From Veronia nyctiphanis (GTDB lineage: Bacteria > Pseudomonadota > Gammaproteobacteria > Enterobacterales > Vibrionaceae), in assembly GCF_004116385.1 (NCBI RefSeq), contig NZ_PEIB01000008.1:62001-126000 (forward strand): a stretch of DNA of 64,000 nucleotides, given 5' to 3'. Made by a program: the position numbers and the translations under genes. The notes beneath the pieces were generated by a model. It worked only from the letters and a program-made list of their open reading frames with translations. It was not told where the DNA came from and searched no databases. This document shows positions 27,263-37,307 of the stretch, piece by piece. Position 1 is the stretch's first letter. Each line of letters starts with the position of its first letter.

Positions 27263-28471
27263 ATGGTTAGGCTTATGCAAGTATCGTTAAGAAAACTGTC
27301 TCATCTGGGTTCATTGGGGTCGTCACTTTTTTTGCAAAATCGACGTCTGGTTGTGCCCGTTGTTCTGTTAGCGTTGTTACTCAGTTCTGTGACCAGGGAG
27401 CTGGTTGTTGGGACTCTGGCCGATGCATTTTGGCAGGTTGCGAGTTATGTCGCTGCCACTTTAGCTCTGTTTCATTTCTTGACTGAGCACTTCGATAGAA
27501 AGAGTCAGTTCACTAAAACACTTGCACAAAATCATATTTTACAAATCAGTTTCTCATCATTTATGGGCGCGCTTCCCGGTTGTGGGGGGGCGATTGTCGT
27601 TGTCACTCAGTATGTGCGAGGAAACCTGAGTTTCGGTAGCGTGGTAGCGGTTTTAACAGCAACCATGGGCGATGCTGCGTTTTTGCTTCTTGCGACTCGT
27701 CCCTCTGAGGGATTGATGATTGTGGCTCTGGGCGCATCCGTAGGCTGGATATCCGGTTACCTGGTAGACCGCCTTCATGGTGTCAATTTCTTAAGGCCAG
27801 ACATTAAAGTAACAGCTTCAAATCAACCTCTTAAAGATTCGAATGCGAACTCAAAAAGAGGTGCGCTTCAATCTTTGTTCTGGAAAGTATTACTGCTACC
27901 AAGCCTTATCATTGCGTTGATTGGTTCGTTTCAAGTTGATGCAAATGCACTTTTTCACGTACCCCAAGGCGCATTTGAGTTTGCAGGTGCAGTGTTAGCA
28001 TGGTTTGCTGTGTTGCTATGGGCGATGAACGGAGAAATTACTGATTATCAATCTGCAGTTTGCGAAGATAAAAAAGGCAAAAATACAGATATTTTTCAGC
28101 GTGTTGCCCAAGATACAAACTTTATTCTAGTGTGGGTCATTGGGGCCTTTTTATTGTTCGAACTGACAGTGTTTTGGCTCGGTATCGATTTATCGACAGT
28201 CTTCACCGGTTGGGCATTATTGCTGCCAGCAATGGGGGTGATAGTCGGACTTCTACCGGGGTGTGGCCCACAAATCTTGGTCACAAGCCTTTATATAAGC
28301 GGCGTTGTGCCAATTTCTGCACAGATTGGTAATGCAATTTCAAATGACGGTGATGCGCTTTTTCCGGCGATTGCATTAGCCCCCAAAGCGGCAATCGTCG
28401 CGACAATTTATTCTGCAATTCCTGCTTTTGTTGCTGCGTATACTTACTTCTTTTTGTTTGAAGTCGCTTAA
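27263..28471 (+). CDS. Putative manganese/heavy-metal permease (ArsP_2-type)
   Basis: 402 residues with about ten membrane segments. Two inverted-repeat halves each carry a signature: GALPGCGGAIVVVTQYV (near residue 95) and GLLPGCGPQILVTSLYI (near 332), followed by similar ATMGDAAF and ISNDGDALF motifs. The internal duplication and PGCG motif are typical of a family annotated as putative manganese or 10-TM heavy-metal transporter. It acts in the inner membrane. A Fur box just before the start implies expression under iron starvation. Export of manganese taken in by siderophore-era uptake is one reading; import is another. The start follows TTAGGT weakly; an alternative ATG is at 27275. Confidence 0.82.
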   Translation: MVRLMQVSLRKLSHLGSLGSSLFLQNRRLVVPVVLLALLLSSVTRELVVGTLADAFWQVASYVAATLALFHFLTEHFDRKSQFTKTLAQNHILQISFSSFMGALPGCGGAIVVVTQYVRGNLSFGSVVAVLTATMGDAAFLLLATRPSEGLMIVALGASVGWISGYLVDRLHGVNFLRPDIKVTASNQPLKDSNANSKRGALQSLFWKVLLLPSLIIALIGSFQVDANALFHVPQGAFEFAGAVLAWFAVLLWAMNGEITDYQSAVCEDKKGKNTDIFQRVAQDTNFILVWVIGAFLLFELTVFWLGIDLSTVFTGWALLLPAMGVIVGLLPGCGPQILVTSLYISGVVPISAQIGNAISNDGDALFPAIALAPKAAIVATIYSAIPAFVAAYTYFFLFEVA

Positions 28472-28682
28472 AGTAATGGAGTAGATTCTCCGCGGAGGCG
28501 GCGATATGAATTTGAACTTCACTATTTTTTCTTGTAACTCAAATGTATGAAAATTAGTTTGATTGTGTGATTTGTCGCAAAATTGAGCCTTTAGAAGTGG
28601 GATTTATCTTTACTGTTATTGGGGTGAGACTGTTACTCTCGGCGCGTTTGGAAATTAAACACCGCGATAAGGAGAGTTTGCA

Positions 28683-29988
28683 ATGACAGTGCAAACGAAA
28701 AAGTTATCCCTGACCACCCGTGTTCTGCTGGGCATGGTTATTGGCATTCTTTCAGGTTTTGCTATTCGATTTTTGTTTCCTGAATCGGCAATTGTTCAAA
28801 ACTATCTTGTTGATGGGCTCTTTGATGTGGGCGGAAAAATTTTCGTTGCGAGCTTGAAAATGCTGGTTGTACCGCTGGTTTTTGTCTCATTGGTGTGCGG
28901 TACGAGTGCGCTGAAAGATATTGCGACTTTGGGTCGACTGGGCGGAAAAACCCTCGCTTTTTACCTAAGTACGACTGCGCTTGCGATTTCTCTGGCCATG
29001 GGATTGGCGCTGCTGGTTGGGCCTGGTGAGGGGGCTGACTTATCTTCTACTGCGGCTTTTTCAGCCTCTGAAGCTCCATCTTTGTCTCAAGTGATCATCA
29101 ATATGTTCCCGACCAACCCGATTGGTTCGATGGCTCAGGGCAATACACTCCAGATCATCATCTTTGCTGTTCTGTTCGGCATTGCAATCAGTGCGTCAGG
29201 TAAACCTGGCGAACGTGTTGCCAGCTTCTTTCAGGATCTTAATGAGGTCATTCTCAAGCTGGTTGCGCTACTCATGAATTTAGCGCCTTACGGTGTCTTC
29301 TGCTTGATGGCGAAATTGTTTATGACCATTGGTCTTTCGGCCATTCTCAGCCTTTTCGAATATTTTATGGTCTTGGTATGTGCGTTACTTATTCATGCCA
29401 TGGTCACCTACACCACATTATTCCGAGTTTTTACGGGGCTTAACCCTAAAATCTTCCTGAAAAAGATGGAAGACGCAGTAATGTTTGCACTCTCAACGGC
29501 GTCATCAAATGCGACGATTCCAGTTTCAATGGAAACGACAACCCGCAGAATGGGAGCAGATAACCGTGTTGCGTCATTTACCATCCCGTTGGGAGCGACG
29601 ATCAATATGGACGGCACAGCGATGATGCAAGGCGTAGCACCGTGTTCATTGCGCAAGCGTTTAACGTTGACCTCGCATTAAGTGATTATTTGACTGTCAT
29701 TATGACTGCGACACTGGCATCGATTGGCACGGCGGGCGTGCCCGGTGTCGGTCTCGTTATGCTGGCAATGGTATTGAATCAGGTGGGACTACCGCTAGAA
29801 GGCATTGCCTGATCATGGGTGTTGACCGTTTATTGGATATGATTCGGACAGCCGTGAATATTACAGGTGACTGTGCGGTAACGTGTATTGTCGCCAAAAG
29901 CGAAGGCGCATTAAACGAAGATATCTTCAATGATGTGCGGGCAGGGGAAAAAGACGAGGAAATACATTTTTATTCTCAAGTATCCTGA
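28683..29988 (+). CDS. Dicarboxylate/amino acid:cation symporter (DAACS family)
   Basis: The restored protein is about 435 residues. Family motifs are clear: [12 protein letters not shown] (HP1 tip, near residue 277), NMDGTAMMQ (TM7, near 308), then [12 protein letters not shown] (HP2) and INITGD-like [11 protein letters not shown] in TM8. It is a sodium- or proton-coupled importer of glutamate, aspartate or C4-dicarboxylates. Two frame breaks, near 29630-29633 (GCACC for GCAACC) and near 29809-29811 (GCCTG for GCCCTG), are one-base losses; without correction the protein would lose TM7-8, where substrate binds. The start follows GGAGAG. A good terminator follows. Confidence 0.85.
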
Positions 29989-29998
29989 TCATGAGGGG

Positions 29999-30027
29999 AA
30001 AAGCGCTGCTTAGTAGCGCTTTTTTTG
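29999..30027 (+). terminator. Terminator after the DAACS transporter
   Basis: AAGCGCT / AGCGCTT with a 7-base loop, followed by TTTTTTG. Confidence 0.85.
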
Positions 30028-30312
30028 TATCAGGACATTACAAAAACAAGGATCAACGTTTCGCCTTGCGTTGTATTTATGTTTGGTCACTGTGCCGATA
30101 ATTTGACTGTTTCAAAAGCGATTTCAGCGATCTCATGGATGATAATAATTGCTAAATCAGAACAATTCAGAAGATAAATGCTTAGAGAGCGAAACATTTG
30201 GTAAACTTCGCCGCTGTTGAACTGTGTGGTATTCGCTGATTACTATCGCGGAAATTTTTTAACCAGCTCGATTGGGGCTTATGGAAACCCAATCTTTGTT
30301 AAGGAGTGTATT

Positions 30313-31946
30313 TTGAGTGACAAAAGCCATGAAGAGTTGATGGTACCTGATGGGAAAGTAAACCCCATCGATACCGATTATCAAGTCGGGCAAGATAACA
30401 TTGCGTTAAATATTGGTCCATTTGGCCTTGATATCCACAATCGGGTTTTTCTGGTCTCTGGTTTTGCGATCATTCTTTTTGTCGGAATAACCCTGTTGTT
30501 CCAGAATCAGGTTGCTCCTCTCTTTGCAGATTTAAGAGGCTGGTTGACATCTAATCTTGACTGGTTCTTTTTAAGTGCCGGTAACATCTTTGTGCTTGTC
30601 TGTTTGATTCTTGTTGTTTCACCTCTTGGTAAAGTCAGACTAGGCGGAACAGAAGCAAAACCTGATTACTCCTAAGCTGGCTGGTTTTCAATGTTATTCG
30701 CCGCAGGGATGGGTATAGGACTGATGTTTTATGGCGTATCTGAGCGTTATCACATTATGCCTCATCATTTGGCGGTACCAGTGTAGAAAATGGTGTGCGA
30801 ACAGATTGGTCACCGTTGGGTGGCGCAGTTAATGACCCGGAAGCCGCAAAAAGTCTTGCCATGGCAGCGACAATTTATCACTGGGGGCTCCACCCTTGGG
30901 CTATCTATGCGGTACTCGCACTAGGGTTGGCCTTGTTCTCGTTTAACAAGGGCCTGCCATTAACAATACGCTCAGTATTTTACCCATTGTTTGGCGAATC
31001 AGTCTGGGGCTGGGTGGGGCATGTCATCGACATCCTTGCTGTTGTGGCAACACTTTTCGGTCTTGCTACATCACTGGGGCTTGGCGCTTCGCAGGCCGCT
31101 GCTGGACTGAACTACCTATTCGGTATTCCAACGGGTGCAACGACAGAAATTGTACTGGTTGTGTTTATTACCATTCTAGCCCTGACATCGGTACTCGCTG
31201 GCTTGGATGCTGGTGTTAAGCGATTGTCCGAAATAAACATGGTTCTTGCTCTGCTGCTGTTATTGTTTGTGATTGTCGCTGGACCAACACTTGCCATTCT
31301 GGGTGGTTTCTTCTCAAACATCGGTAGCTACTTACAAAACTTGCCTGCGCTTTCTATGCCATTTGGCCGAGAAGACAGTAACTTCTCTCAAGGCTGGACT
31401 GCATTCTACTGGGCATGGTGGATTTCATGGTCACCATTTGTCGGCATGTTTATCGCACGCGTTTCACGTGGACGATCGGTGCGTGAGTTTATTATTTGTG
31501 TGCTGCTTATCCCTTCAACGGCTTGTGTACTTTGGATGACGGCTTTCGGTGGCACCGCAATAAGCCAGTTGGTGAATGATGGTTATACGGCGGTGACGGA
31601 AGCTGCTCTGCCGCTTCAACTTTTCACCATGTTGGATGCGTTGCCGTTGGCTTCAATTACCTCATTTATCGGTATTATTCTGGTCGTTGTATTCTTTGTG
31701 ACCTCTTCCGATTCGGGCTCATTGGTGATTGATACAATATCCGCAGGCGGTAAAGTTGATGCGCCAACACCACAGCGAGTTTTCTGGTGTACGTTTGAGG
31801 GGTTAGTAGCAATAGCGCTTATTCTTGGGGGCGGCTTGGTGGCATTGCAAGCGATGGCAGTGTCTACCGGTTTCCCGTTCACTATTGTACTGTTGGTGGC
31901 ATGTATTTCTGTTGTTAAAGGTCTGGCCAGCGAGCCACGCGATTAA
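30313..31946 (+). CDS. BCCT-family (betaine/choline/carnitine) transporter, doubly interrupted
   Basis: A TTG start at 30313 follows AAGGAG at good spacing. The restored protein is about 544 residues with 12 membrane segments. The family signature is in WAWWISWSPFVGMFIARVSRG (near 31417-31475). An in-frame TAA at 30673 replaces a Tyr-like codon before AGWFSMLFAAGMGIGLMF. A one-base loss near 30752 (GAGCG for GAGCCG) restores GVSEP and continues in the next frame. The TAA is a substitution, not a homopolymer error, so this copy could truly be inactive. Members import compatible solutes or quaternary amines, important for a marine bacterium. The upstream gap 29989-30312 shows only the terminator. 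Confidence 0.75.
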
Positions 31947-31975
31947 CAAGCAAATACTGCAGTAACTTGTCATTG

Positions 31976-32000
31976 CAAGGCAGATCATCGATCTGCCTTG
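31976..32000. terminator. 11-base-pair hairpin between the BCCT gene and the CBS-domain gene
   Basis: CAAGGCAGATC / GATCTGCCTTG with a 3-base loop, 29 bases after the BCCT stop and 20 bases before the next start. There is no U-tract on the plus strand, so it may be a processing site rather than a terminator. Confidence 0.5.
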
Positions 32001-32020
32001 ATTGATTCTGGAGAAAAGCG

Positions 32021-33919
32021 GTGGAAGCAGAACAGAGAGAAATCTCCGAATTCTTATCCCAATATGCGCCTTTTGATGAGCTTCCGGAAGAGACCATTGA
32101 CGATATCGCGACGAACATTGAGATAGCCTATTTTCGTTCAGGCACTGAAATCCTGAAATTTGGTGATCCGATAAAAGACCTCGCGGTCGTTCGCAGCGGT
32201 GCTGTTGAGATTTTTCGCCGCAATGGCGAGCTGTTCAACCGACTGACTGCAGGTGATCTCTTCGGTCAGATGGGCTTGCTGATGAACAAAAAGGTACGAC
32301 TTCCTGCCCGTGCGTTGGAAGATACCCTTATCTACTTCATTCCCGATACGGTCTTTCAGAACCTGTTTGATGAATTTGAGCAGTTTGCTGACTTTGTCGA
32401 GATTGAAGGTCGTGCAAGATTGAGGCAAGCGGTTGAAAACCATCAAGATAATAATGATTTGACCACATCCAAAGTGTGCAGCTTAATCATGCGCGAACCA
32501 ATCACTGTCACCGACACAGCAACGGTGAAAGAAGCTGCCGAAGCAATGGCGAATGATGATGTCTCATCAGTACTGGTGCTATCAAGTGAACCTATCGAAG
32601 GCGAAACCGAATACGACACCGTTCCTGCGGGGGCATTAGTGGGGATCGTCACTGACAGAGACCTTCGTAATTTGGTATTGGCAGAGGGGCGGTCACCGGA
32701 TGTGAATATTGCTGATATCATGCCGCAGCAGGTGATATCTCTCGATCACAATGCGTATGTGTTTGAGGCGATGTTGGCAATGCTCAAAAACAATGTCCAT
32801 CATTTACCCATTTTGAAACGCAACACGCCGATTGGCGTGATAGCGATGTCAGACATTGTGCGTTACGAATCACAAAACAGCCTCTTCCTTGTGAGTAGTA
32901 TCTTCAACCAACAGACCGTGGAAGACCTAGTGTCTCTCTCCGAAGATGTTCAGCCCTGCTTTGTTCGTATGGTCAATGAAGACGCCAACTCACACATGAT
33001 AGGCAGTGCAATGGCTGTGATTGGTCGAAGTTTCAAGCAGCGCCTTTTGGAACTGGCAGAAGAGAAACTTGGTCCTCCGCCTGTTGCCTACTGTTTTCTT
33101 GCGCTTGGCTCTATGGCAAGAGATGAGCAGCTTATTGTCACCGATCAAGACAATGCGATTATTCTTGATGACAGATATGACCCTGACCAACATCTGGACT
33201 ATTTTGAGGCGCTGTCAGCGTTTGTTTGTGACGGTCTGGATGCGTGCGGTTATCCATATTGCAATGGCGGCATTATGGCAACAAACCCAGAGTGGCGTAA
33301 GACGCGAAGCCAGTGGGAAGAGACATTTGCGTCTTGGATTGATGAGCCCAACCCCAAGTCACTGCTGAATAGCTCGATATTTTTTGACCTCGACGGTGTA
33401 TGGGGAGCCACCAATTGGGCGGAGCAACTCAAAGCCTTTATCGGTCGCCGTGCACGTCGTAATAACCGTTTTCTTGCCTGCATGGCGCGAAATGCGCTGA
33501 CAAGAAAGCCGCCACTGGGCTTTTTCAAAAATTTCGTGATGGAGCAGGATGGCCAGCACAAAAACTCCATCAACCTGAAACGACGTGGTGCTGCACCGTT
33601 GGCTGAGCTTATTCGTGTTCATGCGTTGGCAATTGATTCTCGTGCGCAAAATTCGTTTGAGCGGCTTGATGACATTATCGAAGCTGGAGTCTTGCCCGTT
33701 GGTCGCGCTGCGGATTTAAGAGATGCGCTGGAGTTTATCTCAACGGTGCGCATTCGCCACCAGGCCATTGATATTGAGGCGGAACGGGAGCCGGACAATA
33801 ACATTGAGCCTGAAAACCTCTCTGATTTTGATCGTCGCCACTTAAAAGATGCTTTTCAGATCCTCAGTAATGCACAGAGTTTTCTGAAATTTAGATATCA
33901 ACCAAACCGGGGAAACTGA
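32021..33919 (+). CDS. Cyclic-nucleotide-binding/CBS/DUF294 nucleotidyltransferase signalling protein
   Basis: 632 residues in three parts. Residues 15-140 form a cNMP-binding-like domain (VRSGAVEIFR, GDLFGQMGLL). Residues 155-285 hold two CBS repeats (IMREPITVTDTATVKEAAEAM; IMPQQVISLD...HLPIL). From about 340 a DUF294/GlnD-like nucleotidyltransferase follows (ALGSMARDEQLIVTDQDNAII, with Asp residues for metal), then the DUF294 C-terminal substrate-binding domain. The GTG start follows GGAG. The next gene, a DnaQ-like exonuclease, is 8 bases downstream. This pair is common beside acetate or solute:sodium transporter genes in gammaproteobacteria and is thought to sense metabolites or adenine nucleotides; its exact function is unknown. 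Confidence 0.87.
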   Translation: MEAEQREISEFLSQYAPFDELPEETIDDIATNIEIAYFRSGTEILKFGDPIKDLAVVRSGAVEIFRRNGELFNRLTAGDLFGQMGLLMNKKVRLPARALEDTLIYFIPDTVFQNLFDEFEQFADFVEIEGRARLRQAVENHQDNNDLTTSKVCSLIMREPITVTDTATVKEAAEAMANDDVSSVLVLSSEPIEGETEYDTVPAGALVGIVTDRDLRNLVLAEGRSPDVNIADIMPQQVISLDHNAYVFEAMLAMLKNNVHHLPILKRNTPIGVIAMSDIVRYESQNSLFLVSSIFNQQTVEDLVSLSEDVQPCFVRMVNEDANSHMIGSAMAVIGRSFKQRLLELAEEKLGPPPVAYCFLALGSMARDEQLIVTDQDNAIILDDRYDPDQHLDYFEALSAFVCDGLDACGYPYCNGGIMATNPEWRKTRSQWEETFASWIDEPNPKSLLNSSIFFDLDGVWGATNWAEQLKAFIGRRARRNNRFLACMARNALTRKPPLGFFKNFVMEQDGQHKNSINLKRRGAAPLAELIRVHALAIDSRAQNSFERLDDIIEAGVLPVGRAADLRDALEFISTVRIRHQAIDIEAEREPDNNIEPENLSDFDRRHLKDAFQILSNAQSFLKFRYQPNRGN

Positions 33920-33927
33920 CGACAGTC

Positions 33928-34665
33928 ATGTTGTATTTAGGCTCAGATGAAAGAGTGTCCGGTGGGCCGAGAGGTCCCGATTGGCAGTTAATCAATAAAC
34001 GTCTTGGTCAAAACGCCAAGGACCCGCGGTTGAAAAGATTTTATCAAGCTGGCGTCATCGACGGCGCAACGAATTTGTCTGATGTGGAATTTGTGGCGCT
34101 GGATTTTGAAACGACCGGGCTTGAGCCGTCACAGAGCGACATTGTCAGTATTGGCCTCGTGCCATTTACACTGTCACGAATTTACTGCAAGCAGGCAAGG
34201 CATTGGATCGTAAACCCCCGAAAACCGCTCGGTGAAGAATCTGTGGTGATTCATGGCATCACACACAGTGATATTGAGGAAGCCCCCGATCTGAAGGGAA
34301 TTCTCGAAGAGGTTTTAGAGGCATTGGCGGGAAAAATGGTCGTCGTGCACTATCGGCGAATTGAACGCAACTTTTTCGATCAAGCCTTGAAACATCGTAT
34401 TGGTGAAGGTGTGTTATTTCCTGTCGTCGACACGCTCGATATCGAATCGCGATTTCATCGTAGGCCGTATCACAAAGTAATGTCTTGGTTAACACGAAAG
34501 CCAATGACATCAATAAGACTTGCCGATAGCCGTACCCGTTACAAACTGCCATTTTATCGCGGTCACAATGCACTGACAGACGCCATTGCGACAGCGGAAC
34601 TTTTACAGGCCCAAGTGGCACACAGGTATTCACCAGTTCACCCTATCAGAGGTCTCTGGTGTTGA
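33928..34665 (+). CDS. DnaQ-like 3'-5' exonuclease (DEDDh)
   Basis: 245 residues. Exo I ALDFETTGLEP (near residue 52), Exo II around HYRRIERNFFD (near 140), and Exo III HNALTDAIATAEL (near 212) give the DEDDh set of catalytic acids and His. This resembles the proofreading subunit of DNA polymerase III but is a stand-alone paralogue. Partnered with the CBS/DUF294 gene 8 bases upstream, it is probably co-transcribed. Its substrate is unknown. The 178 bases after it contain no gene. Confidence 0.88.
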   Translation: MLYLGSDERVSGGPRGPDWQLINKRLGQNAKDPRLKRFYQAGVIDGATNLSDVEFVALDFETTGLEPSQSDIVSIGLVPFTLSRIYCKQARHWIVNPRKPLGEESVVIHGITHSDIEEAPDLKGILEEVLEALAGKMVVVHYRRIERNFFDQALKHRIGEGVLFPVVDTLDIESRFHRRPYHKVMSWLTRKPMTSIRLADSRTRYKLPFYRGHNALTDAIATAELLQAQVAHRYSPVHPIRGLWC

Positions 34666-34844
34666 GTTGCAGCCTGTTTTGTTGGCAGTGCATTGAAACT
34701 AAAGATTATTTTTCATGATTGGCGTGTGGCAGAGCTAATTTCAACTAGACTTGGTGATGAGTTGTCTCTGGAGAATCACATACGCGGCGAGAGTCGTTAC
34801 GTTACTTGAGAAATGTATACCAATTAACACAAGGATTGAGCGAA

Positions 34845-35303
34845 ATGATTGAGAAAGACAAAGTAGTCATCATCGAGTACACGGTAAAAGATCTCAACGG
34901 CGTATTGATTAATGCGACCGAGTCTGATGAGCCATTGGCGTTTATCTTTGGTGCAGGCCATGTTATTCCGGGCCTCGAAAAGTGCCTTGATGGCAAAGAT
35001 TCAGGCGAAGAATTTGAAGTGAAGCTCGAAGCTGAAGAAGCTTATGGACCAAGAAACGATAGCCTGGTTCAGGAAGTTGAACGCGCTGCATTTCAGGGCG
35101 TCGATAACATTGAGCCCGGAATGATTTTCACTGCGAGTGGGCCAAAGGGAGAAATTCAGGTCACGGTTGTCAGCGCGGATGATGAGAAAGTGAGAGTTGA
35201 TGGTAACCATCCTTTAGCGGGTAAAGGCCTTCACTTTGTGGGCAAAGTGTTGGAGGTGCGTGATGCGACTGAGGAAGAACTCAGTCATGGCCACGTGCAC
35301 TGA
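34845..35303 (+). CDS. SlyD-type FKBP peptidyl-prolyl isomerase, short tail
   Basis: 152 residues from the ATG at 34845, which gives the family start MIEKDKVVIIEYTVKD. An FKBP domain is split by an insert-in-flap domain around residues 65-120. DGNHPLAGKGLHFVGKVLEV and ATEEELSHGHVH match SlyD, but the long His/Cys/Asp tail that binds nickel in E. coli SlyD is cut to HGHVH. It acts as a cytoplasmic prolyl isomerase and chaperone. No Shine-Dalgarno is obvious (GAGCGAA). A terminator follows. Confidence 0.88.
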   Translation: MIEKDKVVIIEYTVKDLNGVLINATESDEPLAFIFGAGHVIPGLEKCLDGKDSGEEFEVKLEAEEAYGPRNDSLVQEVERAAFQGVDNIEPGMIFTASGPKGEIQVTVVSADDEKVRVDGNHPLAGKGLHFVGKVLEVRDATEEELSHGHVH

Positions 35304-35324
35304 TTCCTTCCCTTACAAACAAAT

Positions 35325-35353
35325 AAAAAACGGCCAACAAAGGCTGTTTTTTA
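35325..35353 (+). terminator. Terminator after the SlyD-type gene
   Basis: AAAACGGCC / GGCTGTTTT (one G-U pair) with a 6-base loop, followed by TTATT. Confidence 0.8.
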
Positions 35354-35386
35354 TTATCTGAATATTCAGTAAATCATGAGCACAAA

Positions 35387-35662
35387 TCAGGTCAATATTT
35401 CCAATTCCGTCAATGATGCCATTGCGGCTCTATTGCTTTGGCCGCAGATTGCAGTGTCTGGTTTGAATTGACCGCAGACCTCCGGACGTTCTGGCTTTCC
35501 GAACAGGTTACAAAGGTTCTTCTCGTTGAGTTGAACGCAACGGACACCCGCTGGCTTTCCATCAGGCATGCCGGGGATTGGAGAGGAAATACTGGGCGCG
35601 ATGCAACAGGCACCGCAGCCCAGTCGGCATTCAACATGCGTAGAAAGATTTTCTCCGGTCAT
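35387..35662 (-). CDS. YkgJ-family cysteine-cluster protein
   Basis: 91 residues. Cys residues in CRLGCGACC, CVQ, CNLFGKP and CGQFKPD form the CxxCxxCC...C pattern of YkgJ-type proteins, thought to bind zinc or an iron-sulfur cluster. Function unknown. The gene is intact and divergent from the second Cys-cluster gene. The 190 bases between them would hold both promoters. Confidence 0.82.
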   Translation of the reverse strand: MTGENLSTHVECRLGCGACCIAPSISSPIPGMPDGKPAGVRCVQLNEKNLCNLFGKPERPEVCGQFKPDTAICGQSNRAAMASLTELEILT

Positions 35663-35855
35663 ACAACTTACCCGAATATTGAAATTGGTGCGGACTTTAT
35701 CACTCTATCAATAAGAAGCAAAGTATTGCCCATCCTGACGCAATAGGCATACATGCCGGAAGAAAGGCAGAAGGATTGTACTTGAACTTTGCTGTCAGTA
35801 TGGTTATAACCATCGCCTTTTGCTAGCCCAAATCCAATTAGCAGGACAAACGACA

Positions 35856-36295
35856 ATGACAGCTCCCTTCTGGCAACAGAAACAGTTAACCGAAATGACC
35901 GATCAAGAATGGGAGTCTCTCTGTGATGGTTGTGGAAAATGCTGTCTGCATAAGCTCATTGATGAAGAAACCGATGAGCTTTATTACACCAATGTAGCCT
36001 GCAGCCTTCTGGATAATAAAACATGTTCATGTAAGGACTATCCTAATCGTTTCAGCTATGACGAAGATTGCATTAAGCTGACTCGGGACAAAATCGATGA
36101 TTTCTACTGGCTACCCCACACTTGTGCATACCGCTTGTTAGCCGAAGGTAAGAGCTTGCCAACATGGCATCCGCTGATTACAGGATCAAAAGAGGCCATG
36201 CATCAGCCGACGAGTCAGTCAAAGAAAAAGTCGTGTATGAAATCGATGTGATTGAATGGGAAGACCACATCTTGAATCATCCAAACAGACTCTAG
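35856..36295 (+). CDS. YcgN-family cysteine-cluster protein
   Basis: The restored protein is about 147 residues. The start at 35856 is chosen because the family begins with a short PFWQQKQL-type segment; the longer frame from 35820 has no support. CDGCGKCC near residue 25 and [15 protein letters not shown] match YcgN. A one-base loss near 36190-36210 shifts the end; restoring it gives a tail with [12 protein letters not shown], the normal family ending, stopping at 36295. dusC follows 17 bases later. Function unknown, probably metal binding. Confidence 0.8.
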
Positions 36296-36312
36296 ATGAG
36301 GATGTGACTGCA

Positions 36313-37287
36313 ATGCGTTTGATCCTAGGTCCAATGGAAGGGGTACTAGACCCTTTGATGCGTCAGATCCTCACAGAAATAAACCCCTATGACATGTGTG
36401 TCACTGAGTTTGTGAGAGTGGTCGATCGTAAACTTCCTGCTCGTGTCTTTCATCGCGTATCACCTGAACTCGATAATGGCGGCAAAACGAAATCGGGAAC
36501 GCCTGTGAGGATTCAGCTCCTTGGCCAATCTCCTCTATACATGGCAGAAAATGCGGCTTTAGCGGTTGAGCTGGGCTCGCCGGGCATCGATATCAATTTT
36601 GGTTGTCCATCAAAAGTCGTCAACGGTAACAAAGGTGGCGCGGCATTGTTGAAAGAGCCTGAATTAATGTATCAGGTTATTCGTGCTGTTCGAGACGCTG
36701 TACCGACAGACAAATCGGTCAGTGCGAAAATACGTCTTGGTTTTGATGACTGCTCACCTTATCGCGAGATCACAGATGCAGTTCAACTTGCAGGTGCCAG
36801 TGAGCTGGTGGTGCATGGAAGAAGTAAAGCGGATGCTTACCGCGCTGGCACTATCCGCTGGGATTTGATTGGTGATATCAACCAAAGACTATCAATTCCT
36901 GTGACGGCTAACGGTGATATTTGGAATCATCAAGATGCGATGGCATGTCAAACGGCGACCAACTGTGAAACCTTAATGGTATGCCGCGGCGCGCTTAATA
37001 TGCCAAACCTAGGCGCAAATATTAAAGATCAGGAAGCACCGCTGCCATGGTCTGAATTACTCAATCTACTTGTCCGGTATTCTGAGTTTGAAATCAAAGG
37101 GGACAAAGGACTTTATTACCCGAATCGAGTGAAACAATGGTTCCGGTACCTTCAGGTCCAGTACCCTGAGGCGAAGCCGTTGTTTATGAATATTCGCCAG
37201 TTAAAAGACAAACAGACCATTCTCAATGAGATTATTTGTGCCAGAGATACGGTTGCAAACAGCCTCTCTTCGTCCCTAATTGTCTAA
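36313..37287 (+). CDS. dusC: tRNA-dihydrouridine(16) synthase
   Basis: 324 residues from the ATG at 36313, giving the family start MRLILGPMEGVLDP. A TIM-barrel FMN domain shows DINFGCPSKVVNGNKGGAALL, with the catalytic Cys (near residue 98), ELVVHGRSK (near 168) and VTANGDIW (near 205). The C-terminal helical domain binds tRNA. The protein reduces U16 of tRNAs using FMN and NADPH. The start and length match E. coli DusC rather than DusA or DusB. Confidence 0.93.
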   Translation: MRLILGPMEGVLDPLMRQILTEINPYDMCVTEFVRVVDRKLPARVFHRVSPELDNGGKTKSGTPVRIQLLGQSPLYMAENAALAVELGSPGIDINFGCPSKVVNGNKGGAALLKEPELMYQVIRAVRDAVPTDKSVSAKIRLGFDDCSPYREITDAVQLAGASELVVHGRSKADAYRAGTIRWDLIGDINQRLSIPVTANGDIWNHQDAMACQTATNCETLMVCRGALNMPNLGANIKDQEAPLPWSELLNLLVRYSEFEIKGDKGLYYPNRVKQWFRYLQVQYPEAKPLFMNIRQLKDKQTILNEIICARDTVANSLSSSLIV

Positions 37288-37307
37288 AAAATAATAACTA
37301 AATCGCA

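Noticed and set aside
30135-30160. GATGATAATAATTGC before the BCCT gene as a Fur box
   Set aside because: The left half matches, but the right half lacks the inverted ATTATC.
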